Assembly (NCBI RefSeq): GCF_029211125.1
Contig: NZ_JARGEN010000029.1
Location: 1 to 64,000, forward strand
Length of the DNA: 64,000 nt
Direction of reading: 5' to 3'
Source: Curvibacter soli
Lineage (GTDB): Bacteria > Pseudomonadota > Gammaproteobacteria > Burkholderiales > Burkholderiaceae_C
A program made the position numbers and the translations under genes. Positions 35,800 to 46,828 of the stretch are shown here, in pieces. Below the pieces are notes generated by a model. It did no database searches, was not told where the DNA came from, and saw nothing but the letters and a program-made list of their open reading frames with translations. Each line of letters begins with the position of its first letter. The stretch's first letter is position 1.

Positions 35800-37119
35800 T
35801 CAACCATTGAGAGAAGTCTTGAAACTCGCCTTTTTCAGTAACGATTCATACTGCTGCGACATCATGTAGTTCTGCACCTGGGCCATGAAGTCCATGGTCA
35901 CCACCACGATGATCAGCAGCGAGGTTCCACCGAAGTAGAACGGCACGTTGTATTTCAAGATCAGAAATTCGGGCAGCAGGCACACGAACGTGATGTAGAT
36001 GGCGCCCGCCAATGTCAAACGCACCAGAATCTTGTCGATGTACCGCGCCGTCTGATCCCCTGGGCGGATACCCGGAATGAATGCGCCGCTCTTCTTCAGG
36101 TTGTCCGCCGTCTCACGGCTGTTGAACACCAGCGCCGTGTAGAAGAAGCAGAAAAATACGATGGCAGTGGCATAAAGCAGCACATAGATCGGCTGCCCCG
36201 GCGTCAATGCCCCGGCAATATCCTTGAGCCAGCGCATGGACTCACTGCTGCTGAACCAGTTCACCACGGTGGCCGGCAGCAGGATGATCGACGACGCAAA
36301 TATCGGCGGGATGACACCGGCCATGTTGAGCTTGAGCGGCAGATGCGACGACTGGCCGCCATACACCTTGTTGCCCACCTGGCGGCGCGCATAGTTGACA
36401 AGGATCTTGCGCTGCCCGCGTTCGACGAATACGACGAAGTAGGTGACCAGGATGACCACCGCGACGATGAAGATGGAGGCAACGATGCTCATCGCGCCCG
36501 TACGCACCAGTTCCAGCAAGCCGCCGATGGACCCCGGAAGGCCCGCGGCGATGCCGGAAAAGATCAGGATCGATATGCCGTTGCCCAGGCCGCGCTCAGT
36601 GATTTGCTCGCCCAGCCACATCAGGAACATGGTCCCGGCGGTGAGGCTCACGACGGCGGTCACGCGGAAGCCGAAACCCGGACTGAGCACCAGACCCGCC
36701 GAACCTTCCAGCGCCATGGCAATGCCCAGGGACTGGAAAAGCGCGAGCCCGAGCGTGCCATAGCGCGTGTACTGCGTGATCTTGCGCCGGCCCGCCTCGC
36801 CTTCCTTCTTCATCTGCTCGAAGGTCGGCACGACGTATGTCATGAGCTGCATGATGATCGATGCCGAAATGTACGGCATGATCCCCAGCGCGAACACCGT
36901 GAAGCGCGACAGCGCCCCCCCCGAGAACATGTTGAACAGGTTCAGGATGCCGCCCTGCTGGCTGCTGAACAACTGGCGCAGCTGCTCGGGATCGATGCCG
37001 GGCACGGGAATGTGCGCGCCGACGCGGTACACGACCAGCGCCAGCAACAGGAATACGAGCCGGCGACGCAGGTCGCCGAACTTTCCCGTCTTGGCCAGAT
37101 TTGCCGCGCTAGTTGCCAC
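35800..37119 (-). CDS. secY: SecY, preprotein translocase channel subunit
   Basis: A 439-residue protein with ten membrane helices. It starts in [20 protein letters not shown] and contains the plug region [20 protein letters not shown] and the cytoplasmic loop [19 protein letters not shown] used by SecA and ribosomes. It forms the protein-conducting channel with SecE and SecG. It is placed between rplO and infA. Confidence 0.98.
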   Translation of the reverse strand: MATSAANLAKTGKFGDLRRRLVFLLLALVVYRVGAHIPVPGIDPEQLRQLFSSQQGGILNLFNMFSGGALSRFTVFALGIMPYISASIIMQLMTYVVPTFEQMKKEGEAGRRKITQYTRYGTLGLALFQSLGIAMALEGSAGLVLSPGFGFRVTAVVSLTAGTMFLMWLGEQITERGLGNGISILIFSGIAAGLPGSIGGLLELVRTGAMSIVASIFIVAVVILVTYFVVFVERGQRKILVNYARRQVGNKVYGGQSSHLPLKLNMAGVIPPIFASSIILLPATVVNWFSSSESMRWLKDIAGALTPGQPIYVLLYATAIVFFCFFYTALVFNSRETADNLKKSGAFIPGIRPGDQTARYIDKILVRLTLAGAIYITFVCLLPEFLILKYNVPFYFGGTSLLIIVVVTMDFMAQVQNYMMSQQYESLLKKASFKTSLNG

Positions 37120-37140
37120 GATCGTCCTTCGCCCCCGGCA

Positions 37141-37572
37141 TCAGGCCAGGCTGCCGCCAGCAGCTTCGATGGCCGCCTTCGCACCCGCCGTAGCGCCGAT
37201 GCCGGTGAGCTTCACAGCGGTATTGATCGTGCCGCTCTTGATGATCTTCACCACCTTGGCCAATTCACCCACGAGACCAGCCTGGCGCAGTGCAAGCATG
37301 TCCACCTCGGCCAGGCCGAGTTGACCCAGTGCCGTCAGCGTGACCTCGGCGTTGAACTTCAGCAGGTGCGACTTGAAGCCGCGCTTGGGCAAACGGCGCT
37401 GCAGCGGCATCTGGCCGCCTTCGAAGCCCACCTTGTGGTAGCCGCCGGCACGGGACTTCTGCCCTTTGTGGCCGCGGCCCGCCGTCTTGCCCAGACCGGA
37501 GCCAATGCCGCGGCCGACACGGCGCTTGGCATGCTTGGCACCTGCTGCGGGCTTGATGCTGTTGAGTTCCAT
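37141..37572 (-). CDS. rplO: 50S ribosomal protein L15
   Basis: A 143-residue protein with the basic N-terminus [20 protein letters not shown] and the loop [21 protein letters not shown] at 37572 is preferred to a GTG one codon earlier. Confidence 0.98.
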   Translation of the reverse strand: MELNSIKPAAGAKHAKRRVGRGIGSGLGKTAGRGHKGQKSRAGGYHKVGFEGGQMPLQRRLPKRGFKSHLLKFNAEVTLTALGQLGLAEVDMLALRQAGLVGELAKVVKIIKSGTINTAVKLTGIGATAGAKAAIEAAGGSLA

Positions 37573-37582
37573 CACGAATCTC

Positions 37583-37765
37583 TCAAAGAACTTTGACCAG
37601 ATAGCTGATCTTGTTGATCATGCCGCGGACCGCGGGCGTGTCCTGCAGTTCGCTGATGCTGTTCAGCTTGCGCAGGCCCAGGCCGCGGACGGTGGCGCGG
37701 TGCGATTCCTTGGTGCCGATAGGGCTGCGCACCAATTGAATCTTGACGGTTTGTTGCGTAGTCAT
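37583..37765 (-). CDS. rpmD: 50S ribosomal protein L30
   Basis: A 60-residue protein: [20 protein letters not shown] followed by [19 protein letters not shown], the L30 core. It lies 14 nt after rpsE and 10 nt before rplO. Confidence 0.98.
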   Translation of the reverse strand: MTTQQTVKIQLVRSPIGTKESHRATVRGLGLRKLNSISELQDTPAVRGMINKISYLVKVL

Positions 37766-37779
37766 TGCTCAGCTCCGTA

Positions 37780-38298
37780 TCAGGCGAAGATTTCTTCGAC
37801 CGTCTTGCCGCGCTTGGCTGCCACTTCCGCCGGGGTGGTGGACTTGACGAGCGCGTCGAACGTGGCGCGGACCATGTTGTAGGGGTTGGACGAGCCGTGG
37901 CTCTTGGCCACGATGTCGGTCACACCCATCACCTCGAACACGGCGCGCATCGGCCCGCCGGCGATGATGCCCGTGCCCTTGGGGGCCGGCGCCATCATGA
38001 CGACGGCGGCACCGTGGTGTCCCGTGACGTTGTGGTGGATGGTGCCGTTCTTCAGCGACACCTTGACCAGGTTGCGGCGCGCCTCTTCCATTGCCTTCTG
38101 CACGGCGGCGGGGACCTCCTTGGATTTGCCCTTGCCCATGCCGACGCGGCCATCGCCGTCGCCAACCACGGTCAGCGCAGCGAAGCCGAGGATACGACCG
38201 CCCTTCACGACCTTGGTTACGCGATTGACCGCGATCATCTTCTCGCGCATGCCGTCGTCGCGGCCTTCGTCTTGCACCTTGGGTTGAAATTTAGCCAT
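37780..38298 (-). CDS. rpsE: 30S ribosomal protein S5
   Basis: A 172-residue protein with the N-terminal double-stranded RNA-binding domain ([20 protein letters not shown]) and the C-terminal domain with [20 protein letters not shown]. It influences decoding accuracy. Confidence 0.99.
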   Translation of the reverse strand: MAKFQPKVQDEGRDDGMREKMIAVNRVTKVVKGGRILGFAALTVVGDGDGRVGMGKGKSKEVPAAVQKAMEEARRNLVKVSLKNGTIHHNVTGHHGAAVVMMAPAPKGTGIIAGGPMRAVFEVMGVTDIVAKSHGSSNPYNMVRATFDALVKSTTPAEVAAKRGKTVEEIFA

Positions 38299-38315
38299 TT
38301 TGGTTTCCGCTCCGC

Positions 38316-38681
38316 TTAGAACTGCAGGCCCGCTTCGCGGGCGGCGTCGGCCAGCGCCTTGACGCGGCCATGGTAGGCAAACCCTGCGCGATCGAAGGCC
38401 ACCTTGTCGACGCCGACGGCCTTGGCCTTCTCGGCGATGCGCTTGCCGATGATCTGTGCGGCAGCGGCGTTGCCGCCCTTGCCTGCGCCGCCCAGCGACT
38501 TGCGCACATCGGCTTCCACCGTGGAAGCGCTCGCCAGCACCTTGGTGCCGTCGCCGGAAATGACGCTGGCATAGATGTGCAGATTGGTGCGGTTCACCGT
38601 CAGGCGTGCAATGCCCTGCTGGGCGATGCGCACGCGGGTCTGGCGCGAACGACGAAGACGCTGCTCTTTCTTGGTCAACAT
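38316..38681 (-). CDS. rplR: 50S ribosomal protein L18
   Basis: A 121-residue protein beginning [20 protein letters not shown], with [16 protein letters not shown] and the C-terminal [20 protein letters not shown]. It binds 5S rRNA together with L5. Confidence 0.99.
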   Translation of the reverse strand: MLTKKEQRLRRSRQTRVRIAQQGIARLTVNRTNLHIYASVISGDGTKVLASASTVEADVRKSLGGAGKGGNAAAAQIIGKRIAEKAKAVGVDKVAFDRAGFAYHGRVKALADAAREAGLQF

Positions 38682-38692
38682 GTTGCAGCTCC

Positions 38693-39226
38693 TTACTTCT
38701 TCTTGGTCTCTTTGATCACGATCTTCTCGTCCGCATAGCGGATACCCTTGCCCTTGTAGGGCTCGGGCGGACGAATCGCCCGGATCTCGGCGGCCACCTG
38801 GCCCACGCGCTGACGGTCGGCGCCCTTGATCACGACTTCGGTCGGGGTCGGCGTGGCGACGGTAATGCCCTCTGGCATGTCCTTGTTCACCGGGTGGGAG
38901 TAGCCCACCGACAGGTTCAGCTTGGCGCCTTGCGCCTGGGCTTTGTAGCCCACGCCCACCAGGCTCAGCTTCTTCTCGAAGCCCTTGCTGACACCCAGCA
39001 CCATGTTGTTGACCAACTGGCGCAGCGTGCCGCTCATGGCATTGGCTTCGCGGGACTCGTTGGCCGGCACGAAGCTCAGCTTGCCATCGGCGCTCGTCAC
39101 CTTGACCAGCGCATGGGTGGACACCGACAGCGAACCGCCGGAGCCCTTGACGCTGATCTGGTCTTCCTTGATCGCCACATCCACACCCGTGGGGATGGCG
39201 ACCGGCATTTTTCCTACTCGAGACAT
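38693..39226 (-). CDS. rplF: 50S ribosomal protein L6
   Basis: A 177-residue protein beginning [20 protein letters not shown], with two L6 repeats and the C-terminal signature [17 protein letters not shown]. It contacts the sarcin-ricin loop region. Confidence 0.99.
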   Translation of the reverse strand: MSRVGKMPVAIPTGVDVAIKEDQISVKGSGGSLSVSTHALVKVTSADGKLSFVPANESREANAMSGTLRQLVNNMVLGVSKGFEKKLSLVGVGYKAQAQGAKLNLSVGYSHPVNKDMPEGITVATPTPTEVVIKGADRQRVGQVAAEIRAIRPPEPYKGKGIRYADEKIVIKETKKK

Positions 39227-39243
39227 TTCAGTTTCTCCTCAAG

Positions 39244-39639
39244 TCAGGCGACGTAGCACAGCACTTCGCCGCCGATACCGGCAGCGCGCGCCTTGCGGTC
39301 CGTCATCACGCCCTTGGGCGTGGTCACGATGGCAACGCCCAGCCCGTTCATGACGTGCGGAATGGCGTCGCGCCCCTTGTAGACGCGCAGGCCGGGACGG
39401 CTCACACGCTCGATGCGCTCGATCACGGGGCGGCCGGCGTAGTACTTCAGCGCGATTTCAAGCTCGGACTTGTTGCCTTCGGTCTTCACTTCGAAGCCGT
39501 CGATGTAGCCCTCGTCCTTCAGCACCTGTGCGATTGCGACCTTCACCTTGGAAGACGGAACGGACACGGAAGCCTTGGCCACCATCTGCGCATTGCGGAT
39601 GCGGGTCAGCAGGTCGGCGATGGGATCACTCATGCTCAT
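39244..39639 (-). CDS. rpsH: 30S ribosomal protein S8
   Basis: A 131-residue protein with [20 protein letters not shown] and the C-terminal [19 protein letters not shown]. The first of two in-frame ATGs is chosen because AGGAG lies 9 nt upstream of it. In E. coli S8 represses the spc operon. Confidence 0.98.
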   Translation of the reverse strand: MSMSDPIADLLTRIRNAQMVAKASVSVPSSKVKVAIAQVLKDEGYIDGFEVKTEGNKSELEIALKYYAGRPVIERIERVSRPGLRVYKGRDAIPHVMNGLGVAIVTTPKGVMTDRKARAAGIGGEVLCYVA

Positions 39640-39660
39640 ATCGAATCTCTCCTGCTGTGC

Positions 39661-39966
39661 TTACCAGCTCGCCTTGGTGACACCGGGGATGTCGCCAGCG
39701 AAAGCCAGTTCACGGATCTTGGCGCGGCCCAGGCCGAATTGGCGGAACGTGCCGCGGGGGCGGCCCGTGATCTCGCAACGGTTGCGCTGGCGCGTGGGAT
39801 TGGCGTTGCGCGGGAGCTTCTGCAGGCCCAGGCGGGCCGCGTAGCGCTCTTCATCGCTGCGCTTGGCATCGCCCGCGATGGCCTTCAGTTCGGCGTACTT
39901 CGTCGCGTACTTGGCCGCCAGTTTTTCGCGCTTCAGTTCGCGCTGGATCAAAGCTACTTTAGCCAC
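39661..39966 (-). CDS. rpsN: 30S ribosomal protein S14
   Basis: A 101-residue S14 of the long, zinc-free type, with [20 protein letters not shown] and [19 protein letters not shown]. It begins with GTG ([11 protein letters not shown] follows). An upstream ATG in the same frame would read back into rplE and gives no S14-like sequence. Confidence 0.97.
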   Translation of the reverse strand: MAKVALIQRELKREKLAAKYATKYAELKAIAGDAKRSDEERYAARLGLQKLPRNANPTRQRNRCEITGRPRGTFRQFGLGRAKIRELAFAGDIPGVTKASW

Positions 39967-39974
39967 ACGCCACC

Positions 39975-40514
39975 TCAGTTCTTGAACGGGAAACGGAAAG
40001 CCGCGAGGAGTGCCTTGCACTCTTCGTCGGTCTTGGCCGTCGTGGTGATGCTGATATTGAGACCGCGCAAGGCATCGACCTTGTCGTACTCGATCTCAGG
40101 GAAAATGATCTGCTCTTTGACGCCAATGTTGTAGTTGCCACGGCCGTCGAACGCACGCCCCGAGATGCCGCGGAAGTCGCGCACGCGCGGCAGGGCCACG
40201 GTGACGAAGCGGTCGAGGAATTCATACATGCGCACGCCGCGCAGCGTCACCATGCAGCCGATGGCCTGGCCTTCGCGGATCTTGAAGCCGGCGATGGCCT
40301 TCTTGGCCTTGGTGACCACGGGCTTCTGGCCCGCGATCTTGGTCAGGTCGCCCACGGCGTGGTCCATGACCTTCTTGTCGGCCACCGCCTCGCTCACACC
40401 CATGTTGAGCGTGATCTTGGTGATGCGGGGCACCTGCATCGGAGAGGTGTAGCCAAACTTCTCCGTCAGTTGCGGAGCGACTTTCTCGCGGTAGTGTTGT
40501 TGGAGTCTTGCCAT
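39975..40514 (-). CDS. rplE: 50S ribosomal protein L5
   Basis: A 179-residue protein beginning [20 protein letters not shown], with [16 protein letters not shown] and the C-terminal [18 protein letters not shown]. It binds 5S rRNA. The ATG at 40514 gives the standard length; a longer reading would overlap rplX. Confidence 0.98.
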   Translation of the reverse strand: MARLQQHYREKVAPQLTEKFGYTSPMQVPRITKITLNMGVSEAVADKKVMDHAVGDLTKIAGQKPVVTKAKKAIAGFKIREGQAIGCMVTLRGVRMYEFLDRFVTVALPRVRDFRGISGRAFDGRGNYNIGVKEQIIFPEIEYDKVDALRGLNISITTTAKTDEECKALLAAFRFPFKN

Positions 40515-40524
40515 GTTCTTACCC

Positions 40525-40845
40525 TCAGGCAACCTTGATTTCTTCGCCGCTGGACTTGAACACGCGAACGCGCGTGCCGTCGGCCTGCAGCTTGATGCCC
40601 ACGCGGTCAGCCTTGCCGCTGGCGGGGTTGACGATGGCCACGTTGGACTGATGGATGGGCATGGACTTTTCCACGATGCCGCCGGCCGTGCCCTTCAGGG
40701 GGTTCGGCTTGGTGTGCTTCTTGACCAGATTGATGCCGTCGACGACCAGATAGGAGTCGTCCTTGCGCAGCGCCACCTTGCCGCGCTTGCCCTTGTCGCG
40801 CCCGGCCAGCACGATGACTTCGTCGCCCTTGCGAATCTTGTTCAT
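40525..40845 (-). CDS. rplX: 50S ribosomal protein L24
   Basis: A 106-residue KOW-domain protein: [20 protein letters not shown], then [20 protein letters not shown]. It is an assembly initiator of the large subunit. It starts 19 nt after rplN. Confidence 0.98.
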   Translation of the reverse strand: MNKIRKGDEVIVLAGRDKGKRGKVALRKDDSYLVVDGINLVKKHTKPNPLKGTAGGIVEKSMPIHQSNVAIVNPASGKADRVGIKLQADGTRVRVFKSSGEEIKVA

Positions 40846-40864
40846 GTCGCGTCCTGCTGATGGA

Positions 40865-41233
40865 TTAAAGAACTTCGGGAGCCAGGGACACGATCTTCAT
40901 GAACTTCTCGGTACGCAGTTCACGCGTCACGGGCCCGAAGATGCGGGTGCCGATGGGCTCCAGCTTGGCGTTGAGCAGCACGGCGGCGTTGCCGTCGAAC
41001 TTGACGAGCGAGCCGTCGCCGCGGCGGATGCCCTTGGCGGTACGCACCACCACGGCGCTGTAGACCTCGCCCTTCTTGACGCGGCCGCGCGGAGCAGCTT
41101 CCTTGATGCTCACCTTGATGATGTCGCCCACGCTGGCATAGCGGCGCTTGGAGCCGCCGAGCACCTTGATGCACAGGACGGACTTGGCGCCGGTATTGTC
41201 GGCTACCTCTAACCGAGATTCAGTCTGGATCAT
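40865..41233 (-). CDS. rplN: 50S ribosomal protein L14
   Basis: A 122-residue protein beginning [20 protein letters not shown], with [20 protein letters not shown] and the end [14 protein letters not shown]. It is the first gene of the spc operon here. rpsQ and the rest of the S10 operon are not directly upstream; glpD is. Confidence 0.98.
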   Translation of the reverse strand: MIQTESRLEVADNTGAKSVLCIKVLGGSKRRYASVGDIIKVSIKEAAPRGRVKKGEVYSAVVVRTAKGIRRGDGSLVKFDGNAAVLLNAKLEPIGTRIFGPVTRELRTEKFMKIVSLAPEVL

Positions 41234-41392
41234 TTCAGTATTCCCAACTTGCACCTGAAAAGACTGCCCGCGCGGCTTGCACCGCAGCAGGCACATCACA
41301 GGTCAGTCTTGGGCCCGTCGTCCACGCCGCAAACCATTCGCGGCGCTTCCTCTTGGGCAGATATTCAACGCCTCATGAAGGCGGAGCCAGTG

Positions 41393-41421
41393 ATTATGGC
41401 AAAGCCGAAACCGGACGTCAA
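41393..41421 (-). promoter_or_regulatory. sigma-70 promoter of the spc ribosomal operon
   Basis: On the minus strand TTGACG (41421-41416), a 17-bp spacer and CATAAT (41398-41393) lie about 160 bp upstream of rplN. The -35 overlaps the TGA stop of glpD. The leader between the start site and rplN (about 150 nt) contains no gene and might hold a regulatory structure. Confidence 0.8.
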
Positions 41422-43028
41422 GCGCTGTGTTGCAACGGCAACGTGGCGTAGCGGTTTGCCAGTTCCAGGAACGCCGCCAGGCCGGGGTCGGCGCCCGTCT
41501 CCTGCCACAGCAGGGCGGCGGCGGCGGGCGCCAGTTCCGCCGCCAGGCGGGCGTCGAGGAACAGCAGGCGCCAGCGGCGCGCGAGCACATCCTCGACCGT
41601 GCGCGCGTACTCATGGCGGGCGGCGAAGCGCACCATGGCCTCGGTCAGCCCCGCGCCCAGCATATGGCCGGCACCGGGCAACTGCTGTACGAACGCCTGC
41701 TCGGCGCCATACAGGTGCGGGCCCGGCGCATCGCTGATGCGGTGGCGCACCGGCGCCTGCGCGCCGACCAGGGGCAGATCCGCCGTCACCCCGCCGGGGC
41801 GGGCATCGAGCAGGCCGCCGCCGAAGCAGTGGTCCAGCACGTCCTCGGCCATGGCGCGGTAGGTGGTCCACTTGCCGCCGGTCACCGTCACCAGGCCCGT
41901 GGGGCTCACGAGCACCGTGTGCTCGCGGCTGATCTTGCGCGTCTGCGCGCCCGCGTCCTCGGCGGGCCTGACCAGCGGGCGCAGGCCCACCCAACTGCTG
42001 CGCACGTCCGCCGCCTGCGGCGCACGGCGCAGGTAGCGGCCCGCCTCGCCGAGGACGAAGGCAACCTCTTCGGGAAACGGCGCGGGCTCGCGCGCCAGGT
42101 CATGGCGCGGCGTGTCCGTGGTGCCCAGCACCACCTTGCCCAGCCAGGGCACGGCGAACAGCACGCGGCCGTCGGAGGTCTTGGGCACCAGCAGCGCGTG
42201 GTCGCAGGGCAGGAATTCGCGGTCCACCACCAGATGCACGCCCTGGCTCGGCGCCACGATGGGGCGCACGGAGCGGCCCGCCTGCGCGCCGTCCTGCTCC
42301 CGCAGGGCATCGACCCAGACGCCGGTGGCGTTGACCACGGCGCGCGCGCGCAGCGTGAATTCCCATCCCGTCTCGGCATCGGCGCAGACCAGCCCCGCGA
42401 CCTTGCCGCCCTCGTAAGCCAGCGTGCGGGCGGCGCAGTAGTTGACCAGCAGCGCGCCGCGACTGGCCGCCGTGCGCGCCAGCGCCAGCGCCAGCCGGGC
42501 ATCGTCGAACTGGCCGTCCCAGTACCTCACGCCGCCCTTCAGGCCGTCGGGCCGCAGCGTCGGCAGGTGGCGCAGCGCGCCCGCGCGGCCCAGGAACTCG
42601 GTCGCGCCCAGGCCGGCCTTGCCGGCCAGCAGGTCGTACATCTTCAGGCCTGCGCCGTAGAACGGCGTTTCCCAGCAGTGGTAGGCGGGCATGACGAACG
42701 GCAGCGGCTGCGCCAGATGCGGCGCGTTGCGCAGCATGTTCGTGCGCTCGTGCAGCGCCTCGCGCACCAGCGCGATGTTGCCCTGGGCCAGGTAGCGCAC
42801 GCCGCCGTGGGCCAGCTTGGTGGCGCGCGAGGACGTGCCCTTGGCAAAATCCAGCGCCTCCACCAGCACCACCGAGAAGCCGCGCGCCGCGGCGTCGAGC
42901 GCCACGCCCAGCCCCGTGGCGCCGCCGCCGATGACGGCCAGGTCGTACTGCTGCGGGGCAGCCAGGCGCTCCAGCAGCGCGGCCCGATCGGTGGGCAGGG
43001 GGGATGGGATGGAGCTGGCGCAACGCAT
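41418..43028 (-). CDS. glpD: glycerol-3-phosphate dehydrogenase (FAD-dependent, aerobic type)
   Basis: A 536-residue flavoprotein. The N-terminal FAD motif is LAVIGGGATGLGVALDAAAR, followed by LVEALDFAKGTSSRATKLAH and HGGVRYLAQGNIALVREAL. The substrate region contains VTVTGGKWTTYRAMAED, and a DAO_C domain forms the end. It oxidises glycerol-3-phosphate to dihydroxyacetone phosphate and feeds quinone at the inner membrane. It lies 47 bp downstream of glpK in the same operon. Confidence 0.96.
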   Translation of the reverse strand: MRCASSIPSPLPTDRAALLERLAAPQQYDLAVIGGGATGLGVALDAAARGFSVVLVEALDFAKGTSSRATKLAHGGVRYLAQGNIALVREALHERTNMLRNAPHLAQPLPFVMPAYHCWETPFYGAGLKMYDLLAGKAGLGATEFLGRAGALRHLPTLRPDGLKGGVRYWDGQFDDARLALALARTAASRGALLVNYCAARTLAYEGGKVAGLVCADAETGWEFTLRARAVVNATGVWVDALREQDGAQAGRSVRPIVAPSQGVHLVVDREFLPCDHALLVPKTSDGRVLFAVPWLGKVVLGTTDTPRHDLAREPAPFPEEVAFVLGEAGRYLRRAPQAADVRSSWVGLRPLVRPAEDAGAQTRKISREHTVLVSPTGLVTVTGGKWTTYRAMAEDVLDHCFGGGLLDARPGGVTADLPLVGAQAPVRHRISDAPGPHLYGAEQAFVQQLPGAGHMLGAGLTEAMVRFAARHEYARTVEDVLARRWRLLFLDARLAAELAPAAAALLWQETGADPGLAAFLELANRYATLPLQHSA

Positions 43029-43075
43029 AGGGCCGCCATTGTCCCCCCTGCCTCCACCCGCTGCGCGCTCCATGC

Positions 43076-44599
43076 TCAATGCGCCGCCCAGCCGCGGGCG
43101 CGCTCCACCGCCTGGCGCCAGCGCGCCCGCTTGGCCGCCCGCGCGGCAGCGCCGATGGCGGGCTCGAAGCGCCGGCCGACGGCCCACTGGGCGCTGATCT
43201 CCTGCGCGCTGGCCCAGAAGCCCGTCGCCAGCCCGGCCAGGTAGGCCGCGCCGAGCGCCGTGGTCTCGGCCATGCGCGGGCGCACCACGGGCACGCCAAG
43301 GAAGTCGGCCTGCAACTGCATCAGCAGGTCGTTGGCGCTGGCGCCGCCGTCCACGCGCAGTTCGCGCAGGGCGATGCCGGCGTCCTTCTCCATCGCCGCG
43401 AACACGTCGGCCACCTGCAGCGCGATGGCTTCGAGCGCCGCGCGGGCGATGTGGGCGCGCGTGGTGCCGCGCGTCATGCCCAGCAGGATGGCGCGGGCGT
43501 GGCCGTCCCAGTCGGGCGCGCCCAGGCCGGCGAAGGCGGGCACCAGGTACACGTCGCCGGTGTCGGGCACCAGGGCGGCCAGCGCCTCCACCTCCGGCGC
43601 GGCGCGGATCATCTGCAGCCCGTCGCGCAGCCACTGGATGGTGGCGCCGGCCATGAACACGCCGCCTTCGAGGCAATAGGCGGTGCGCCGGGGCGCGCCC
43701 TCGGGCCCCTGCCAGCCCACGGTGGTGAGCAGCCGGTTGCGGCTGGGCACGGCGGCGGTGCCGGTGTTCATGAGCATGAAGCAGCCCGTGCCGTAGGTGT
43801 TCTTGGCCATGCCGGGCGCGAAGCAGGCCTGCCCGAAGGTGGCGGCCTGCTGGTCGCCCGCGATGCCGGCGATGGGCACGGGCACGCCGAACAGCGCCGG
43901 GTCGCACCGCGCCACCACGCCGCTGGAGGGCACGATGCGCGGCAGCAGGCTGCGCGGGATGCCGAAGAGCCGCAGCAGCGCGTCGTCCCAGCGCCCGGTG
44001 TGGATGTTGTAGAGCAGCGTGCGCGAGGCGTTGCTGGCATCCGTGACGTGGGCGCGCCCGCCCGTGAGGTTCCAGACCAGCCAACTGTCCACCGTGCCGA
44101 AAGCCAGCTCGCCGCGCCCGGCCCGTGCGCGCGCGCCGGGCACGTGGTCGAGCAGCCACTGCAGCTTGGTGCCCGAGAAATACGCGTCGAGCACCAGCCC
44201 CGTGCGCTGCTGGATGAAGCCGGCCTTGCCCTGCGCGCGCAGCTCGTCGCAGCGCCCGGCGGTGCGGCGGTCCTGCCAGACGATGGCGTTGGCCACGGGC
44301 TGGCCGGTGGCCCGCTCCCACAGCACCACCGTCTCGCGCTGGTTGGCGATGCCGATGGCCGCCAGCTCGTGGCCCATGCGGCACGGGTCGGTGCGCACCA
44401 TGCCGACCCGCTCCAGGCACTGGCGCGCCACGTCGCGCTGCGCGGCCCAGATCTCGCGCGCGTCGTGCTCCACCCAGCCGGGCTGCGGGAAGATCTGCGT
44501 GAACTCCTGCTGCGCCCGGGCGCAGACCTGCCCCGCGTGGTCGAACAGGATGGCGCGCGAACTCGTGGTGCCCTGGTCCAGGGCCAGCAGGTATCTCAT
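43076..44599 (-). CDS. glpK: glycerol kinase
   Basis: A 507-residue FGGY kinase: [70 protein letters not shown] and [20 protein letters not shown]. It phosphorylates glycerol to glycerol-3-phosphate for GlpD. No glycerol facilitator gene is present beside it. Confidence 0.97.
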   Translation of the reverse strand: MRYLLALDQGTTSSRAILFDHAGQVCARAQQEFTQIFPQPGWVEHDAREIWAAQRDVARQCLERVGMVRTDPCRMGHELAAIGIANQRETVVLWERATGQPVANAIVWQDRRTAGRCDELRAQGKAGFIQQRTGLVLDAYFSGTKLQWLLDHVPGARARAGRGELAFGTVDSWLVWNLTGGRAHVTDASNASRTLLYNIHTGRWDDALLRLFGIPRSLLPRIVPSSGVVARCDPALFGVPVPIAGIAGDQQAATFGQACFAPGMAKNTYGTGCFMLMNTGTAAVPSRNRLLTTVGWQGPEGAPRRTAYCLEGGVFMAGATIQWLRDGLQMIRAAPEVEALAALVPDTGDVYLVPAFAGLGAPDWDGHARAILLGMTRGTTRAHIARAALEAIALQVADVFAAMEKDAGIALRELRVDGGASANDLLMQLQADFLGVPVVRPRMAETTALGAAYLAGLATGFWASAQEISAQWAVGRRFEPAIGAAARAAKRARWRQAVERARGWAAH

Positions 44600-44683
44600 G
44601 GCCGCCGAGCGTAGCGCAACCCGCGCGGGCGAGCGGGCCGTGGAAATACGCAGGACACGCAAAGGCACATAGACTCGGCGCGC

Positions 44684-45841
44684 ATGGCAGACCCCACCGC
44701 ATTCCTCCCACGCCGCCGCGGCATGCTCGCCGCCGGCTGCGCCGCGCTGCTCGCGGGCTGCGCGGCGCGCCTGCCCGGCACGGCAGCGGCGCCCGCCCCG
44801 CGCTTGCTCGGCACGGCCACGCTGCGCCACGGCCTGCGGTTCGCGGGCACCACGGTCGGCGGGCTGTCGGGCATCGACTACGACCCGGCCACGGGGCTCT
44901 ATGCGCTGGTCAGCGACGACCGCTCCGAGCACGGGCCCGCGCGCATCTATACCGCGCGCATCGGCATCGACGCCGCCGGCGGCGCCGTGTCGGTGGAGCT
45001 GCAATCGGCCATCCCCCTGCTGCGCGGCGACGGCCAGCCCGGGGCATCGGCCAGGGCTGCCGGCGCCGGCGACGAGGTGCTGGACCCCGAGGCCGTGCGC
45101 TGGCGCGCCACGCCGCGCGGCCCGGTGCTGCTGTGGACCACCGAGGGCGACTTCGCGCGCGGCTTCGGCCCGGCGCTGCGCGAATCGGCGCCCGACGGCA
45201 CGCTGCTGCGCACCTTCGGCCTGCCCGCGATGTTCGCGCCCGACCGGGCGGGCCGGCGCGGGCCGCGCGACAACAAGGGCTTCGAGGGCCTGGCGCTCAC
45301 GCCCGATGGCCGCCATGCCTGGCTGGCGATGGAAGGCGCGCTGGTGCAGGACGGCCCGCTGCCCGCCGTGGGCGTGCCCGGCGGCCCCTGCCGGCTGACC
45401 TGCGTGGACCTGCAGAGCGGCCGCGCGCTGCGCCAGATCGCCTACATGCCCGACGCCGTGCCGCACGCGCCCGTGCTGCCCGGCGGCATGGCCGACAACG
45501 GCATCAGCGAGGTGCTGATGCTAGACGCGCACGCCATGCTGGTGCTGGAGCGCTCCTACGCGCTCGGGCGCGGCGTGTCGCTGCGGCTCTACCGCATCGA
45601 CACGCGCGAGGCGGGCGACGTGCTGGGCGTGGATGCGCTCGCCCCCGGCAACCACCGGCCCGCCGCCAAGACGCTGGTGGCCGACTTCGCCACGCTCGGC
45701 CTGCCGCAGATCGACAACACCGAGGGCCTGTGCTGGGGCCCGCCGCTGCCCGACGGGCGCCGCACGCTGCTGGCCGTGAGCGACGACAATTTCAACCTCG
45801 GCCAGGTCACGCAGATCGCGGCCTTCGCGCTCGCGGACTGA
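44684..45841 (+). CDS. esterase-like activity of phytase family lipoprotein (PF13449-like)
   Basis: A 385-residue protein with a lipoprotein-type N-terminus ([19 protein letters not shown], lipobox LAGC). The beta-propeller-like body contains [39 protein letters not shown] and [20 protein letters not shown], which match the phytase-like domain. Substrates of the family are poorly defined; a phosphoester hydrolase or binding role is possible. It is divergent from glpK, and proC follows 41 nt downstream. Confidence 0.82.
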   Translation: MADPTAFLPRRRGMLAAGCAALLAGCAARLPGTAAAPAPRLLGTATLRHGLRFAGTTVGGLSGIDYDPATGLYALVSDDRSEHGPARIYTARIGIDAAGGAVSVELQSAIPLLRGDGQPGASARAAGAGDEVLDPEAVRWRATPRGPVLLWTTEGDFARGFGPALRESAPDGTLLRTFGLPAMFAPDRAGRRGPRDNKGFEGLALTPDGRHAWLAMEGALVQDGPLPAVGVPGGPCRLTCVDLQSGRALRQIAYMPDAVPHAPVLPGGMADNGISEVLMLDAHAMLVLERSYALGRGVSLRLYRIDTREAGDVLGVDALAPGNHRPAAKTLVADFATLGLPQIDNTEGLCWGPPLPDGRRTLLAVSDDNFNLGQVTQIAAFALAD

Positions 45842-45882
45842 CCCCGCGCCTTCTTTCGACACTCCACCCGTTTGCCACCGCC

Positions 45883-46731
45883 ATGCGCACGACACCCGCC
45901 CTTCCCGCCGACATCTCCATCGCCTTCATCGGCGGCGGCAACATGGCCAGCGCCATCATCGGCGGGCTCGCCGGCCAGGGCCTGCCCGCCGCGCGCATCG
46001 TGGTGGTCGAGCCCTCGGACGAGGCGCGCGCACGGCTGGCGCAGCAGTTCGGCATCGCGGCCCATGCGTGCGCCGACGCGGCCGGCACGGCGCTCGGCGG
46101 CTGCGCCGTGGCCGTCTGGGCCGTCAAGCCCCAGACCTTCCACGAAGCCGCCACCGCCGCCGCGCCGCACGTGGCGCGGGCGCTGCACCTGAGCGTGGCC
46201 GCGGGCATACCGAGCGGCAGCATCGCGCGCTGGCTCGGCACCGAGCGCATCGTGCGCGCCATGCCCAACACGCCCGCGCTGGTGGGCCAGGGCATGACCG
46301 GCCTGTTCGCCCGCGCCGGCGCCGACGCCGCCGACCGCGCGCTGGTGGAGCGCCTGCTCGGCCCCACGGGCGCGCTGCTGTGGGTGGATGAGGAGCGCCT
46401 GCTGGACGCGGTGACGGCGCTGTCGGGCTCGGGCCCGGCCTATGTGTTCTACGTGATCGAGGCGCTGGCGCAGGCCGGCGTGGACATGGGCCTGGCGCCG
46501 CAGCAGGCGCACCGGCTGGCCGTGGGCACGTTCGTGGGCGCGTCGGCCCTGGCCGCGGCGTCCGACGAGCCGCCCGCCGTGCTGCGCCAGCGCGTCACCT
46601 CCAAGGGCGGCACCACCCATGCCGCCATCACCGCGCTCGAAGCGGCCCAGGTCAAGCAGCAGTTCGTGGCCGCCATCCGCGCCGCCGAGCGCCGCGCGCA
46701 AGAGCTGGGGCAGGAGTTCGGGGCCGACTGA
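45883..46731 (+). CDS. proC: pyrroline-5-carboxylate reductase
   Basis: A 282-residue enzyme with Rossmann motif IAFIGGGNMASAIIGGLAGQ, AVWAVKPQTF, the conserved VRAMPNTPALVGQGMTGLFA and the C-terminal dimer segment TALSGSGPAYVFYVIEALAQ. It reduces pyrroline-5-carboxylate to proline. The usual partner yggS is not adjacent. Confidence 0.95.
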   Translation: MRTTPALPADISIAFIGGGNMASAIIGGLAGQGLPAARIVVVEPSDEARARLAQQFGIAAHACADAAGTALGGCAVAVWAVKPQTFHEAATAAAPHVARALHLSVAAGIPSGSIARWLGTERIVRAMPNTPALVGQGMTGLFARAGADAADRALVERLLGPTGALLWVDEERLLDAVTALSGSGPAYVFYVIEALAQAGVDMGLAPQQAHRLAVGTFVGASALAAASDEPPAVLRQRVTSKGGTTHAAITALEAAQVKQQFVAAIRAAERRAQELGQEFGAD

Positions 46732-46758
46732 AGGCGGATGCGGCGGGGGGATTTCCAT

Positions 46759-46828
46759 ATACTCCCCCCCATCATATCAGCCACCGCAATAAATCCGGGC
46801 GGCGCACATGCATACTCCCCAGGAGTAT
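46759..46828. promoter_or_regulatory. ATACTCC inverted repeats between proC and ubiA
   Basis: ATACTCC-CCA-GGAGTAT (46812-46828) is a perfect inverted repeat touching the ubiA stop. A related ATACTCCCCCCCATCATAT lies at 46759-46777. The pattern resembles operators of the CsoR/RcnR/FrmR family (A/T arms around a run of C), but no such gene lies beside it. It could also be a weak bidirectional transcript end. Confidence 0.35.

Noticed and set aside
41427-43244. Very long antisense frame opposite glpD, and similar frames opposite glpK, kdpA and ubiA
   Set aside because: High GC leaves few stop codons. The sense strands carry intact family motifs and the antisense translations do not.
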